Assembly (NCBI GenBank): GCA_019242475.1
Contig: JAFAVK010000127.1
Span: 145,249 to 209,248 of the forward strand
Origin: Acidobacteriota bacterium
Lineage (GTDB): Bacteria > Acidobacteriota > Blastocatellia > Pyrinomonadales > Pyrinomonadaceae
DNA length: 64,000 bases
Reading direction: 5' to 3'
Below, one piece after another: positions 35,628-44,578 of this stretch (positions are counted from its first letter, which is position 1; each line of letters starts with the position of its first letter). The notes under the pieces were generated by a model that was given only the letters and a program-made list of their open reading frames with translations, was not told where the DNA came from and did not search any database. The position numbers were made by a program, and so were the translations under genes.

Positions 35628-35743
35628 ACGTGAAGAAGACGAAGATCGTGCGCGTGACGCCCGTCGGGGTCGAGAAGACCTACAACATGGAGATGCGGGC
35701 GCCGCACCACAACTATTTTGTCAACGGGCTGCTGTCGGCCAAC
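35624..35743 (+). other. C-terminal half of the split intein (40 residues)
   Basis: Block F is 'VEKTYNMEMRAPHHNYFVNG' and block G ends 'GLLSAN' with the penultimate region carrying the usual HN pair and the terminal Asn. The next residue is Ser (+1), the nucleophile for trans-esterification, so splicing is chemically possible. Confidence 0.92.
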
Positions 35744-36997
35744 AGCCACTCGGTGGCCTACGCGCACGTGGCGTATCAGACGGCGTATCTGAAGGCGCAT
35801 TACCCGGAGCACTTCTACGCGGCGGTCATGACGAACGTGACCGACGACACGGCGAAGATTTTCAAGTACGCGTCGGAGCTGCGGTCGCAGGGCATCAAGA
35901 TGCTGCCGCCCGACGTGAACCAGTCGGGGCCGGGCTTCACCCCCGTCGAGCGCGCGGTGCGCTACGGGCTCTGCGCGATCAAAGGCATCGGCCAGACGGC
36001 CGTGGACGCCGTCATCGCGGCGCGGCAGGAGAAGCCCTTCCGCTCCATCTTCGACTTCGCCGAGCGCGTCGGCGAGAAGGGGTCGGGCAAGCGCGTCCTC
36101 GAAAGCCTGGTCTGCGCCGGCGCCTTCGACTCGCTCCGGCCCGAGGGCGAGGACATCCACTCGTGGCGTGCGCGCCTCTTCGCGTGCGTGGACAGGGCGC
36201 TGGCGCGCGGCGCGACCGCGCGGCGCGACCGCGACAGCAAGCAGGTGGACATGTTCGGCTTCGCCAACGCCGGCGCGCAGGAGGCGGAGGAGCCGCCGCT
36301 CCCCGTCACGGGCGTCGAGCCGTGGACGCACAAGGAGCTTCTGACGCGCGAGAAGGCGGCCGTCGGCTTCTACGTCTCGGGCCACCCGCTCGAAGACTTC
36401 ACCGAGAAGATCGAGCAGCTCAACTGCGTCCCCATCTCGGAACTCTCGTCGGTCGAGCCGAACTCGCGCGTGAAGGTCGTCGGCATCTCCTCGGACTTCG
36501 TCGTGCGCAACACGAAGAAGGGCGACCGCTACGCGATGTTCCGCCTCGAAGACCTCTCGGGCGCGGGCGTGAAGTGCGTGCTCTGGCCCGAGGCGTTCAA
36601 GACGAAGGGGTCGGACGCGGCCGACGACGCGATGCTCGTCGCCGTCGGGCGCTGCGAGGGCGAGGGCAGCCTGACCGTCGTCTGCGACGAGGTGACGGCG
36701 TTAGACCGCGCGCGCGTGCCGATGACGAACGGCAAACCGACCTACGCGGGGCGCCTGCGCGCCAACGCGCTCGTCATCGAGTTCCCGACCTGCGACGACG
36801 TGCTGCGCGCCGGTGAAACGGTCGCGGACGCCCTGTTGGCGCATCCCGGCGACTGCGAGGTCTTCATCGACCTCCACCTGAACGAAGAGAACCTCACCGT
36901 GCGCGCGCGCACCGCGCAGTTCGCCCGCGTCGCGCCCAACAAGCAGTTACAGGAGACGCTCCTCGCCGCCGGAGTCCGCGTCCGTTGGGTGGAGTAG
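35624..36997 (+). CDS. dnaE: DNA polymerase III alpha subunit, C-terminal part with C-intein
   Basis: 457 residues: a 40-residue C-intein then a 417-residue extein beginning 'SHSVAYAHVAYQTAYLKAHYP', as in intact DnaE after 'GFNK'. The extein contains the end of the fingers, helix-hairpin-helix repeats ('LCAIKGIGQTAVDAVI') and an OB fold ('RVKVVGISSDFVVRNTKKGD'). The ATG at 35624 lies 6 bases after AGGGA; an ATG at 35618 is in frame but directly abuts that site. The frame is open further upstream to 35198, but that runs antiparallel to the endonuclease in another frame. Joined to the first piece the polymerase is 1184 residues, the normal size. Confidence 0.93.
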   Translation: MNVKKTKIVRVTPVGVEKTYNMEMRAPHHNYFVNGLLSANSHSVAYAHVAYQTAYLKAHYPEHFYAAVMTNVTDDTAKIFKYASELRSQGIKMLPPDVNQSGPGFTPVERAVRYGLCAIKGIGQTAVDAVIAARQEKPFRSIFDFAERVGEKGSGKRVLESLVCAGAFDSLRPEGEDIHSWRARLFACVDRALARGATARRDRDSKQVDMFGFANAGAQEAEEPPLPVTGVEPWTHKELLTREKAAVGFYVSGHPLEDFTEKIEQLNCVPISELSSVEPNSRVKVVGISSDFVVRNTKKGDRYAMFRLEDLSGAGVKCVLWPEAFKTKGSDAADDAMLVAVGRCEGEGSLTVVCDEVTALDRARVPMTNGKPTYAGRLRANALVIEFPTCDDVLRAGETVADALLAHPGDCEVFIDLHLNEENLTVRARTAQFARVAPNKQLQETLLAAGVRVRWVE

Positions 36998-37007
36998 TCT
37001 TGGGGAC

Positions 37008-37343
37008 GTGTCAGGCGAGATGAGGTTGAAGACGGTCTATCTCGTGCTCTGCTTCCTCGGCGCGCTGCTGCCCTACTGGCAGATCGGCCCCTGGCTGGCC
37101 GAGAACGGTCTGAACCTGCCGCTCTTCTTCCGGCAGCTCTTTGCGAACCGCGTGGGCGCCTTCTTCGGGATGGACGTGTTCGTCTCGGCCGCGGCGCTGC
37201 TGGTCTTCGCGTGGGCCGAGGGGCGACGCGGGAGCTTTCGTGCATTTTGGCCGGTGTTGCTGGCCGTCCTGGCCGTGGGCGTCTCGCTCGGGCTGCCGCT
37301 CTTCCTCTACCTGCGCGAGCGGCGTCTGGAGCGGAGCGGGTAG
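37008..37343 (+). CDS. DUF2834-family membrane protein
   Basis: 111 residues with three membrane helices: 'TVYLVLCFLGALLPYWQI', 'VFVSAAALLVFAWAEGRR' and 'VLLAVLAVGVSLGLPLFLYLR'. The pattern fits DUF2834, small membrane proteins of unknown role. Start is GTG at 37008 or ATG at 37020. It lies 10 bases after dnaE and may share its transcript. Confidence 0.75.
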   Translation: MSGEMRLKTVYLVLCFLGALLPYWQIGPWLAENGLNLPLFFRQLFANRVGAFFGMDVFVSAAALLVFAWAEGRRGSFRAFWPVLLAVLAVGVSLGLPLFLYLRERRLERSG

Positions 37344-37471
37344 GCGCGCGAAAGACGCCGCGGAGCAATAAGCCTTCCTCGTCGCCCACTTCAGCCGCGG
37401 CGTCGCGCGCGTGCTCAAGGCCGTCGAGTTGTTGGGGGAACTGACGCCGTGCGTCTCGCCCCGGCCGGCGC

Positions 37472-39258
37472 CTACTGTCCCGGCACGAGGAACACGTCCC
37501 AGGCCCAGCGATTCACCTTCGCGCCCTTCGCGTCGTCCACCTTCGCCCGGTAGCGGAAGCGGTTGCCGTGCTCGTCCGTACGCTTCGACTCCTTGTAGTC
37601 GAGGTGTATCCGCGCCACGTCCAACTCCGGCAGCGTGTGCAGCTCCCAGGGCTGCGAGACCCCGTCGTGGTTCGTGTCCTGCCACAGCCGGAGGTAGGCG
37701 AAGACCGCGTCGCGCGCGTCAATCACGCCGTCGGCGTTGCCGCCGCGCGCCGGCGCGTCGAAGACCGAGAGCGCTTGGAGCCCGTTGGGCGGGTCGGCGA
37801 GCGGCTGCGGCGTGTAGTTGCCGAACAGCTCGCGCCCGCTGTCGATGACCCCGTTGTGGTTGCGGTCGAACGCCAGCCAGGCGTCGTCGGAGCCTGCGGC
37901 CGTCCAGGAGACGCGCTCGCGCGCCCCGTCGTTGTCGAGGTCGAAGCTCACGCCGTCGGCCGCGCTCGTCAGTTGGAAGCCGTCGCCGTTAACGTCCACG
38001 GCGAGCGGCGAGGGGCCGCAGTAGAGTGGGTCGCCGTAGTAAGGGTTCTCGCAGCCGCCGACGAAGGGAACGTCGCAGCCGAAGCCCAGGGAGCCGGAGC
38101 AGTCGCCGGCGAGGCCGCCGAGGAGGTCGCGGCAGACCTGCTCGCCGGAGTCCCAGAAGAAGCCGAGCGCCTCGCAGCTCGCAGGGTCGCCAGCCGAGCA
38201 GCACATCCCGGTGCCGTCCGGCATCGTCCCCGGCGGGCAACTCCCGTTAATGGCGTAAGTGGTGCAAGCGCCGCCGCTCGTCGGCGTGGGAGTCGGCGTC
38301 GGGCAGGTAGTGAGGTCATTGACGACCAGCTTCGACGAGCACGCGCCGCCAACGCTGGTGGGCTTACAACGCACCTCGACCCGCTCGGTGGCAATTCTGC
38401 CGGTGGTGTAGCCGCCCACCGTAATGTTACTGGCATAGCAGTATCCGAGACAGTCCCGCCTTTCGATGCGTTGAATTTCATCCCCGCACGTCCCCGCCTC
38501 ATCCGCCACACCCAGCCTGATGCCGGCGCGGTAGCTTGCGTTCGGGGTGTTGAGGTTGAAGCTTGTTGGGATGAACCTGGAGAATAACGCCGTGCCGGTG
38601 CTGCGGCCACTTTTTTTTCCAGGGGAGTCAGTCTCCCCGGATGTTCTTTATCGGGCACGTACCTTTTACCGGCTATCCACACCGTCCCGTCGTCGAACCC
38701 TATCATCTGGACGGAGAACCTGATCTTTTTAATGTTCGGCGGGTATTTTGATGCTTTCAGTTGCTCCCTCACGGCGTAGAAGTCCTCGTCGGACAATCCG
38801 ATCTCGACACTCTCCCCGGGCATGACGGGGTGCGCCGTGTTGGTAGGAACTATGCCGTCCGCGTCGGGTATAGGGCTTTCGCCGTAGTCGAGCGGCTCGA
38901 CAAAATCCAACTCACCTTCTTGTCCTTTAGGGCGTGGGAAACGGAGTCTGATGGACAAGTGCGTGATGGGCCGGTCTGAGTCGTTGCGAACACTGACCGT
39001 CAGCCCTTTAAACCAGTCCTCTCCGGCAGAAAACCTTTTGCCAGGTTTAATGACGCCGATGTGGGATTTCGTCAGGGTAATCTCTACGGGCGGGCTGAAG
39101 TCGTCTGCTTTTTCGAGAACCGTGTCCCCCTCCTGGTAAGTCACCTCAGTGTGGCCGCGTAAGGATGCAATCGACCAAGGGGAAAGTGTCGAGACAGCCG
39201 CTAGCATTAGGAAAGCGAAAAAGCTTAGCCGGGCCGTGGAAGGTGTGCCGTATTTCAT
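37472..39258 (-). CDS. Secreted protein with calcium-loop repeats, interrupted by a frameshift
   Basis: Two overlapping frames join into one protein of about 595 residues. The first part (39258 to about 38612) begins with a signal peptide (LSFFAFLMLAAVSTLS), followed by a beta-rich domain. It reads 'GRLTPLEKK' and then loses sense. The second part starts in the -1 frame as 'SGRSTGTALFSRFIPTSF' and runs to 37472. It has Cys-rich modules, a Pro-Thr linker and EF-hand-like loops ('AVDVNGDGFQL', 'FDLDNDG', 'FDRNHNGVIDSG'). The junction is an A8 run. Either ribosomal or transcriptional slippage or an indel joins the frames. The function is unknown; calcium binding and export are inferred. Confidence 0.7.
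38611..38618 (-). other. A8 slippery run at the frame junction
   Basis: On the coding (minus) strand the sequence reads CTG-GAA-AAA-AAA-GTG. A -1 slip on A-AAA-AAA gives AGT-GGC, which continues the protein. A GGGGAG/CTCCCC hairpin (5-base loop) lies just before the run. One extra A would also restore the frame, so a real deletion or a sequencing error cannot be ruled out. Confidence 0.6.
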
Positions 39259-39520
39259 GAGGCTTCTCCTATCGCTAGCTAGGACGGTTCCGTGCGAGGC
39301 GAACGGTTGCGAGGAAGGACGATTGCTTGATGAGCAGCAGCAGTTTTCGTCGTGGCGCAGAACTTTTACTCCCGTTCAAAATCATTGTCAACGAAATTCT
39401 CACCCGCCCTCACGCCGAAACGTCAGGGTTACGCCTCTCGCTTCAATTAGGGTGGCGCGCCGGCAAAACGTGCCCGGAAATCTTCGACCGACCCTCGGCG
39501 TCAGCCGGCGCCGACACACT

Positions 39521-39561
39521 AAAAAAACACCCGGGGCGCGGCCGGATGGCGCTTGGGTGTT
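39521..39561 (-). terminator. Intrinsic terminator on the minus strand
   Basis: On the minus strand AACACCC (39561-39555) pairs with GGGTGTT (39533-39527), with inner GCGC pairing, followed by seven T (39527-39521). It faces transcripts coming leftward from 39562-39814, where no protein gene is evident. The rest of the 39259-39814 gap shows only the likely promoter region of the RRM gene and no other convincing ORF. Confidence 0.55.
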
Positions 39562-39814
39562 GCAACTTCGTACTGCAATAGTGCATCATAGTGCGGTCAT
39601 TCCTTCTCTCGCGCATCGACGGTGATGCGCCCCGCGCCTCGTGAATGGCGGCGGCGTTCTGGATGGGTTCGAGAGTGAGGCAGTTGTTAACAGACCGGAA
39701 GCCGCTCAAACGTTGAGCACCCCAGACGCGAGCCTTCGTTGCCACCGTCCCGCCGAAGTAAACTTCAATGGGAAGCTTCTCTTGATACTCCTTTCGAGGG
39801 AGAGGTACATCTGA

Positions 39815-40210
39815 ATGTCCATTAAACTTTACGTCGGCAACCTTTCGTTCCAGACTTCGAGCGAAGACCTCCGCGACCTGTTCTCGCAGGCCGGCACGGT
39901 CGAGTCGGCCTCGGTCGTCGAGGATCGCGACACGGGCCGCTCGCGCGGCTTCGGCTTCGTCGAGATGGGTTCGCGCGAAGAGGGCGAGGCCGCCATCCAG
40001 CAGTTCAACGGCAAGGAGTTCGGCGGCCGCAACCTCACCGTCAACGAGGCCCGGCCCCGCGAGGATCGCGGCGGCGGGCGCGGCGGCTTCGGCGGCGGCG
40101 GTAACCGCGGCGGCGGCGGCAGCGGTCGTGGCGGCTACGGCGGCGGCGGCGGCAATCGCGGCGGCGGTGGCGGCTACGGCGGCGGCGGCAACCGCGAGCC
40201 CCGCTGGTAA
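39815..40210 (+). CDS. Single-RRM glycine-rich RNA-binding protein
   Basis: 131 residues. One RNA recognition motif (1-82) with RNP2 'KLYVGNLSF' and RNP1 'RGFGFVEM', followed by a Gly/Arg tail with repeated GGGGNRGG units. This is the bacterial RRM family (cyanobacterial Rbp-like), often cold-induced, binding single-stranded RNA. A DEAD-box helicase gene follows, which also suits RNA remodelling. A strong terminator lies right after. Confidence 0.92.
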   Translation: MSIKLYVGNLSFQTSSEDLRDLFSQAGTVESASVVEDRDTGRSRGFGFVEMGSREEGEAAIQQFNGKEFGGRNLTVNEARPREDRGGGRGGFGGGGNRGGGGSGRGGYGGGGGNRGGGGGYGGGGNREPRW

Positions 40211-40240
40211 GCCGGAGCCAACAGCCGGCGACTGACACGC

Positions 40241-40290
40241 GAAAGCGCCCCCGGCACAAGCAACCGCCGGGGGCGCTTTCTCAATTTTCA
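40241..40290 (+). terminator. Strong intrinsic terminator after the RRM gene
   Basis: Fourteen-base arms GAAAGCGCCCCCGG (40241-40254) and CCGGGGGCGCTTTC (40267-40280) with a 12-base loop, then TCAATTTTC. The stem is perfect. Confidence 0.8.
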
Positions 40291-40330
40291 AGAGACCGCC
40301 CCGCAAGAGGGCGGCGTTAGAAGGAACTGA

Positions 40331-41569
40331 ATGAACTTTTCTGAACTCGGACTCCGGCCCGCCTACGCGCGCCGCTGCGAGTCCCTCGGCTATGAGAAGC
40401 CGACCACGATTCAAGAGCGCGCGATTCCCGTCGTGCTGACCGGCGCCGACCTCATCGGCTGCGCCGAGACCGGCACGGGCAAGACCGCCGCCTTCCTCCT
40501 CCCGACGATGCAGAGGATGAGCGAGGCGCCCCGGCCGGGCGTCCGCGTGCTCGTGCTCGCGCCGACGCGCGAGCTTGTGACGCAGATTCACGAGAGCTAC
40601 AAGCAGCTCGCCCCGAAGGGCAGCGCGAAGTGCGCGGCCGTCATCGGCGGCGCCTCGATGTCGAACCAGACGGACGCGTTGCGCCGCGGCGCGGGCGTGG
40701 TCGTCGCCACCCCGGGCCGCCTGCTCGACCACGTCGAGCGGCGCACGGTTGACCTGTCGTTCGTCGAGGTGCTCGTGCTCGACGAGGCCGACCGGATGCT
40801 CGACATGGGCTTCCTGCCGGCCATCCGCCGCATCCTCGCGGAGCTTCCCGAGAAGCGCCAGACGCTCCTCTTCTCCGCGACGATGTCGCCCGAGATCGAG
40901 AGCCTCGCGCGCTCGACGATGAAGCAGCCGAAGATGGTCGAGGTCAGCCCGCGCGGCCGCGCGGCCGTGACCGTCGAGCAGACGGCCTACCCCGTGGCGC
41001 TGGAGTCGAAGACGGCTCTGCTGCTCGACCTGTTGGAGCGCGAGCGCGACAACTTCGAGCGCGTGCTCGTCTTCACCAGGACGCGGCGCGGGGCCGAGCG
41101 CCTCTCGCACATCCTGCTCGCGCGCGACCACAAGGTGAACCGCATCCACGCCGACCGCACGCAGCCCCAGCGCGAGGCCGCCCTGCGCGGCTTCAAGGAC
41201 GGGCAGACGCGCGTGCTCGTGGCGACCGACATCGCCGCGCGCGGCATCGACGTGGAGTCGATCTCGCACGTCATCAACTACGACGTGCCGACCGCGCCCG
41301 AGGACTACGTCCACCGTATCGGGCGGACGGGTCGCGCCGGCAAGACCGGGCGCGCCATCACGCTCGTCACGCCCGTGGACGAACTCTCGATGCGCGCCAT
41401 CGAGCGCCTGACGGGCCAGGCGGTCGAGCGCGTGGTGCTCCCCTCCTTCGGCGGCGCGCCCGCCGTCGCGCAGCGTGCGGCGGTCGGCGCGGCGAAGCCC
41501 TTCCGCGCGATGCGCGGCGCCGGCAGCAGCTCGCGCCGCAGTTTCCGCCCGCGGCGCGCGGGCAGGTAA
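40331..41569 (+). CDS. DEAD-box RNA helicase (RhlE-like)
   Basis: 412 residues. Q motif 'GYEKPTTIQERAIP', motif I 'AETGTGKT', Ia 'PTRELV', Ib 'TPGRLLD', II 'DEAD', III 'SAT', IV-VI 'VLVFTRTRRGAE', 'ATDIAARGID' and 'HRIGRTGRAG'. The C-terminal tail is short and basic (SSRRSFRPRRAGR), as in RhlE-type helicases. It unwinds RNA duplexes with ATP. It follows the RRM gene after its terminator. Confidence 0.94.
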   Translation: MNFSELGLRPAYARRCESLGYEKPTTIQERAIPVVLTGADLIGCAETGTGKTAAFLLPTMQRMSEAPRPGVRVLVLAPTRELVTQIHESYKQLAPKGSAKCAAVIGGASMSNQTDALRRGAGVVVATPGRLLDHVERRTVDLSFVEVLVLDEADRMLDMGFLPAIRRILAELPEKRQTLLFSATMSPEIESLARSTMKQPKMVEVSPRGRAAVTVEQTAYPVALESKTALLLDLLERERDNFERVLVFTRTRRGAERLSHILLARDHKVNRIHADRTQPQREAALRGFKDGQTRVLVATDIAARGIDVESISHVINYDVPTAPEDYVHRIGRTGRAGKTGRAITLVTPVDELSMRAIERLTGQAVERVVLPSFGGAPAVAQRAAVGAAKPFRAMRGAGSSSRRSFRPRRAGR

Positions 41570-41586
41570 GCTCGACTTCAAACGAA

Positions 41587-41620
41587 CGGCCGCGCGGCTC
41601 TCTCGAAGGACGCGCGGCCG
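41587..41620. terminator. GC hairpin between helicase and infA
   Basis: Arms CGGCCGCGCG (41587-41596) and CGCGCGGCCG (41611-41620) pair perfectly around a 14-base loop. No T-run follows, so it may be a weak terminator or an RNA-stability element. Confidence 0.45.
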
Positions 41621-41654
41621 AAACCCCAACCCAGAGATTCAAGGAGACTAACGA

Positions 41655-41876
41655 TTGGCTAAAGAAGACCTCGTCCCGGCATCCGGCGTAGTAGTGGACA
41701 AGCAGCCCAACGCCTTCTTCATGGTTCAGATCGACAACAGCGAACACGTCGTGCTCGCGCAGATTTCGGGGAAGATGCGCAAGAACCGCATCCGCATCCT
41801 CGTCGGCGACCGCGTCAGCGTCGAGCTGTCGCCCTACGACCTCACGCGCGGCCGCATCACCTACAGGTACAAGTAA
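41655..41876 (+). CDS. infA: Translation initiation factor IF-1
   Basis: 73 residues starting at TTG, with AAGGAG upstream. The OB fold has 'GVVVDKQPNAFFMVQI', 'VLAQISGKMRKNRIRIL' and 'VELSPYDLTRGRITYRYK', which are near-invariant IF-1 segments. IF-1 binds the ribosomal A site during initiation. It is not located in a ribosomal-protein operon here, and the GC-rich style matches the chromosome. Confidence 0.95.
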   Translation: MAKEDLVPASGVVVDKQPNAFFMVQIDNSEHVVLAQISGKMRKNRIRILVGDRVSVELSPYDLTRGRITYRYK

Positions 41877-42143
41877 GCCCCGCGCCCCGACCCCGCGCGC
41901 CCATGAAATGCGTGTGGCGGCGCCTCGACGCGCCGCCACCATCCGCAACCCACCCGATTCGCCCGCGCCCGCGCGGCGAAGCACGCACGCCTCCGGAGTC
42001 CACTTCACCTCCGCGTAAACTGACACGGCCGTCGGCGACGGAATACTTCTGCCACGGAGACGCGGCGGGCGGTGTTCTATTCGTAGGGCGAAGCTTCGGC
42101 TTCTCTGTGCCCTCAAAATCCAACACGGCCGAGGTCAACATGC

Positions 42144-43817
42144 ATGCGTAGATTTTCCACCCCCTCGCTCACGGTCTTGCTCTGCCTGCTCCTCTGCGCC
42201 GCGCCTTCGTTCGCGCAGGGCGTCGGGCCGGGGAGCGCCGCCGTCAGTCAGGCGGAGGCCGAGAAGTGGCGCGAGGACTTGCGGTACATGGCGCGCGAGA
42301 TGGAGCTGCGCCACAAGAACCTCTTTCACACGATGACGCGCGAGCAGTTCGAGACGGCCGTCCGCAGGCTGGACGAACGCATCCCCTCGCTCGCGCGCCA
42401 CCAGATCGTCGTCGAGCTGATGCGCATCGTGGCGTTGGTCGGCGACGGCCACACCAACCTCTCGCCGACGCGCGACCCGAAGGTCGGCTTCCGCACGCTG
42501 CCCGTCAAGCTCTACCTCTTCAAGGACGGCATGTTCGTCCGCGCCGCCGAGCGCGGCCACGCCGACCTGCTCGGCGCGCGCGTCGTGCAGATCGGCGACC
42601 TCGAAGTGGAAGAGGCGGTCGCCCGCGCGCGCGAGGTCGTCGGGCGCGACAACGAGATGGACGTGCGCTTCTACGCGCCCCTCCTGCTCGCCATGCCCGA
42701 GGTGCTCCACGCGCTCGGCCTCTCCGAGAGCCCCGAGGCCGCGCGCTTCACCTTCGAGAAGGGCGGGCGGCGGCAGACCTCGACGCTCAAGCCCGCCGGC
42801 CCGTTTGAAATGCTCCCGCCCGACTCGGACTTGAGCTGGCTGCCGAAGGAGGGCTGGGTTGACATGCGCGACGGCGCCGCGACGCCGCTCTGGCTCAAAG
42901 ACCCGAAGAACAAGTTCTGGTTCGAGCAGTTGCCGAACTCGAAGGTCGTCTACGCGCAGGTCAACGAGGTCAACGACAAGCCGGACGAAACGCTCGCGGA
43001 CTTCTCGAAGCGCCTGCTCTCGTTCGTCGAGGCGAACGACGTTGACAGGCTCGTGCTCGACCTGCGGCTCGACCGCGGCGGCAACGGCGGACTGCTCAAG
43101 CCGTTCGTGCTCGGGCTCATCAAGTCGAAAATCAACCGGCGCGGCCACCTCTTCGTGCTCATGGGGCGGAGCACATGGTCTGCGGCGCAGTTCTTCCTGA
43201 ACCGCCTGGAGGAGTACACGGACGTGGTCTTCGTCGGCGAGCCCTCGGGCTCGAAGGGCAACGCTTACGGCGACTCGCGCCGCATCACGCTCCCGAACAG
43301 CCAGCTCACCGCGCGCGTCTCGGTCTACTACTGGCAGGACTGGCACCCGAGGGACGCGCGCCAGTGGACGGCGCCGGACGTGACGGCCGAGCTGTCGTCG
43401 GAGGACTACCGCGCGGGTCTTGACCCGGCGCTCAAGGCCGCACTCGCTTACGCCCCGCGCAAGCCCCTGGGGCAGGTTCTGGACGAGGCTCTGACGGAGG
43501 GCGGGGCGGAGCTGGCGCTGAAGAGGTTCCGCGAGTTCAGGGCCGACTACGTCAACAAGTACGCCGAGACGGAGGAGCCGCTCCTCGTCGCGGGCGAGCG
43601 GATGCTCGACGAGAAGAAGCCAGAGCAGGCGCTCGCCCTCTTCAAGCTCGACGCCGAAGAGAATCCCCAGTCGCCCCGCGCACTCTACGCCGTCGGGGTC
43701 GCACACTTCCGCCTCGGCAACAAGGAGCAGGCGTCGAAGAGCCTGGAGAAGGCTTTGGAGTTAGACCCGAAGTTTTACGAAGCGGCCGACCTGCTCGGGC
43801 AGTTGAAGCGGCCGTAA
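42144..43817 (+). CDS. Secreted S41-like peptidase with C-terminal TPR
   Basis: 557 residues. Start ATG has GAGGTC upstream and gives a signal peptide (LTVLLCLLLCAAPSFA). The core (about 45-430) resembles S41/tail-specific proteases: 'LVGDGHTNL', 'LVLDLRLDRGGNGGLLKPFV' (43045-43105) and 'GRSTWSAAQFFLNRL', where the Ser is the likely nucleophile. The C-terminal 90 residues are TPR-like ('GVAHFRLGNKEQASKSLEKAL'; 43697-43760). Probably periplasmic. Confidence 0.82.
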   Translation: MRRFSTPSLTVLLCLLLCAAPSFAQGVGPGSAAVSQAEAEKWREDLRYMAREMELRHKNLFHTMTREQFETAVRRLDERIPSLARHQIVVELMRIVALVGDGHTNLSPTRDPKVGFRTLPVKLYLFKDGMFVRAAERGHADLLGARVVQIGDLEVEEAVARAREVVGRDNEMDVRFYAPLLLAMPEVLHALGLSESPEAARFTFEKGGRRQTSTLKPAGPFEMLPPDSDLSWLPKEGWVDMRDGAATPLWLKDPKNKFWFEQLPNSKVVYAQVNEVNDKPDETLADFSKRLLSFVEANDVDRLVLDLRLDRGGNGGLLKPFVLGLIKSKINRRGHLFVLMGRSTWSAAQFFLNRLEEYTDVVFVGEPSGSKGNAYGDSRRITLPNSQLTARVSVYYWQDWHPRDARQWTAPDVTAELSSEDYRAGLDPALKAALAYAPRKPLGQVLDEALTEGGAELALKRFREFRADYVNKYAETEEPLLVAGERMLDEKKPEQALALFKLDAEENPQSPRALYAVGVAHFRLGNKEQASKSLEKALELDPKFYEAADLLGQLKRP

Positions 43818-43843
43818 GGGGCGGCGGCTGGCGAGTTGAAATT

Positions 43844-44524
43844 TCAGATGTCGGGTATCTGCCAGTCGATCTCGGGCCTGCCGGCGTCGCGCAGCGCGCG
43901 GTTGGCGGAGGAGAAGGGGCGCGTGCCGAAGAAGCCGTGCCTGGCCGAGAGCGGCGAGGGGTGAGCCGCTCGGAGGACGACGTGGCGGCCCTCGTCGATC
44001 ATGCCCGCCTTGCCCTGCGCGTCGCGCCCCCAGAGCAGGAAGACGACCGCGTCCTTCTTCGCGTTGACCTTCTCGATGACGGCGTCGGTGAAGGTCTCCC
44101 AGCCCTTGCCCCTGTGCGAGCCGATGGCCCCGGCGCGCACCGTCAGCACGGTGTTGAGCATCAGGACGCCCTGCCTCGCCCAGCTCGCCAGGTAGCCGTT
44201 GTTCGGGACGCGAAAGCCGGGGATGTCGCTCTTCAACTCCTTGAAGATGTTCCGCAGAGACCCCGGCGGCGCCACGCCCGGCCTCACCGAGAAGCAGAGC
44301 CCGTGCGCCTGGTTCGGCCCCGGGTACGGGTCTTGCCCCAGCAGCACCACGCTCACCTTCCGCAGCGGCGTCAGCTCCAACGCCTGAAACGTCTCGCCCT
44401 CGGCCGGGTAGACCTCGAACCGCTCGCGCTCCCCCCCGACGAACTCCTCCAACCGCCGGAAGTAAGGCTTCTCGACCTCGCCCCCCACCTGCCTGCGCCA
44501 CCCAGCCGGTATCGGCGGCATCAT
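43844..44524 (-). CDS. ung: Uracil-DNA glycosylase, family 1
   Basis: 226 residues. Catalytic water-activating loop 'VVLLGQDPYPGPNQAHGLCFS' (44285-44350; Asp in GQDPY), uracil-binding 'VLMLNTVLTVR', and the leucine-intercalation loop 'AAHPSPLSARHGFFGT'. It removes uracil from DNA. The Tn7-like left end of unit A starts only six bases upstream of the ATG, so the native promoter has been separated from the gene. The terminal bases of the transposon supply an AAAGGA ribosome-site-like sequence. Confidence 0.94.
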   Translation of the reverse strand: MMPPIPAGWRRQVGGEVEKPYFRRLEEFVGGERERFEVYPAEGETFQALELTPLRKVSVVLLGQDPYPGPNQAHGLCFSVRPGVAPPGSLRNIFKELKSDIPGFRVPNNGYLASWARQGVLMLNTVLTVRAGAIGSHRGKGWETFTDAVIEKVNAKKDAVVFLLWGRDAQGKAGMIDEGRHVVLRAAHPSPLSARHGFFGTRPFSSANRALRDAGRPEIDWQIPDI

Positions 44525-44530
44525 GTTCTA

Positions 44531-44578
44531 TGTTCCTTTACCAATAAGTTTGCCGCGCCTGGAAGCATAACTTTGCCG
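44531..44578 (+). repeat. Left end of unit A: two TnsB-type sites
   Basis: Terminal TGTTCC, then site 1 TTTACCAATAAGTTTGCCG (44537-44555) and site 2 TGGAAGCATAACTTTGCCG (44560-44578). The layout and spacing equal those of the element B left end (47295-47342). No further sites are seen inward. Confidence 0.85.

Noticed and set aside
32213..36997. dnaE as a pseudogene broken by a stop codon and frameshift
   Set aside because: Both pieces end or begin exactly with complete intein halves, both keep all catalytic motifs, and each has its own ribosome site.
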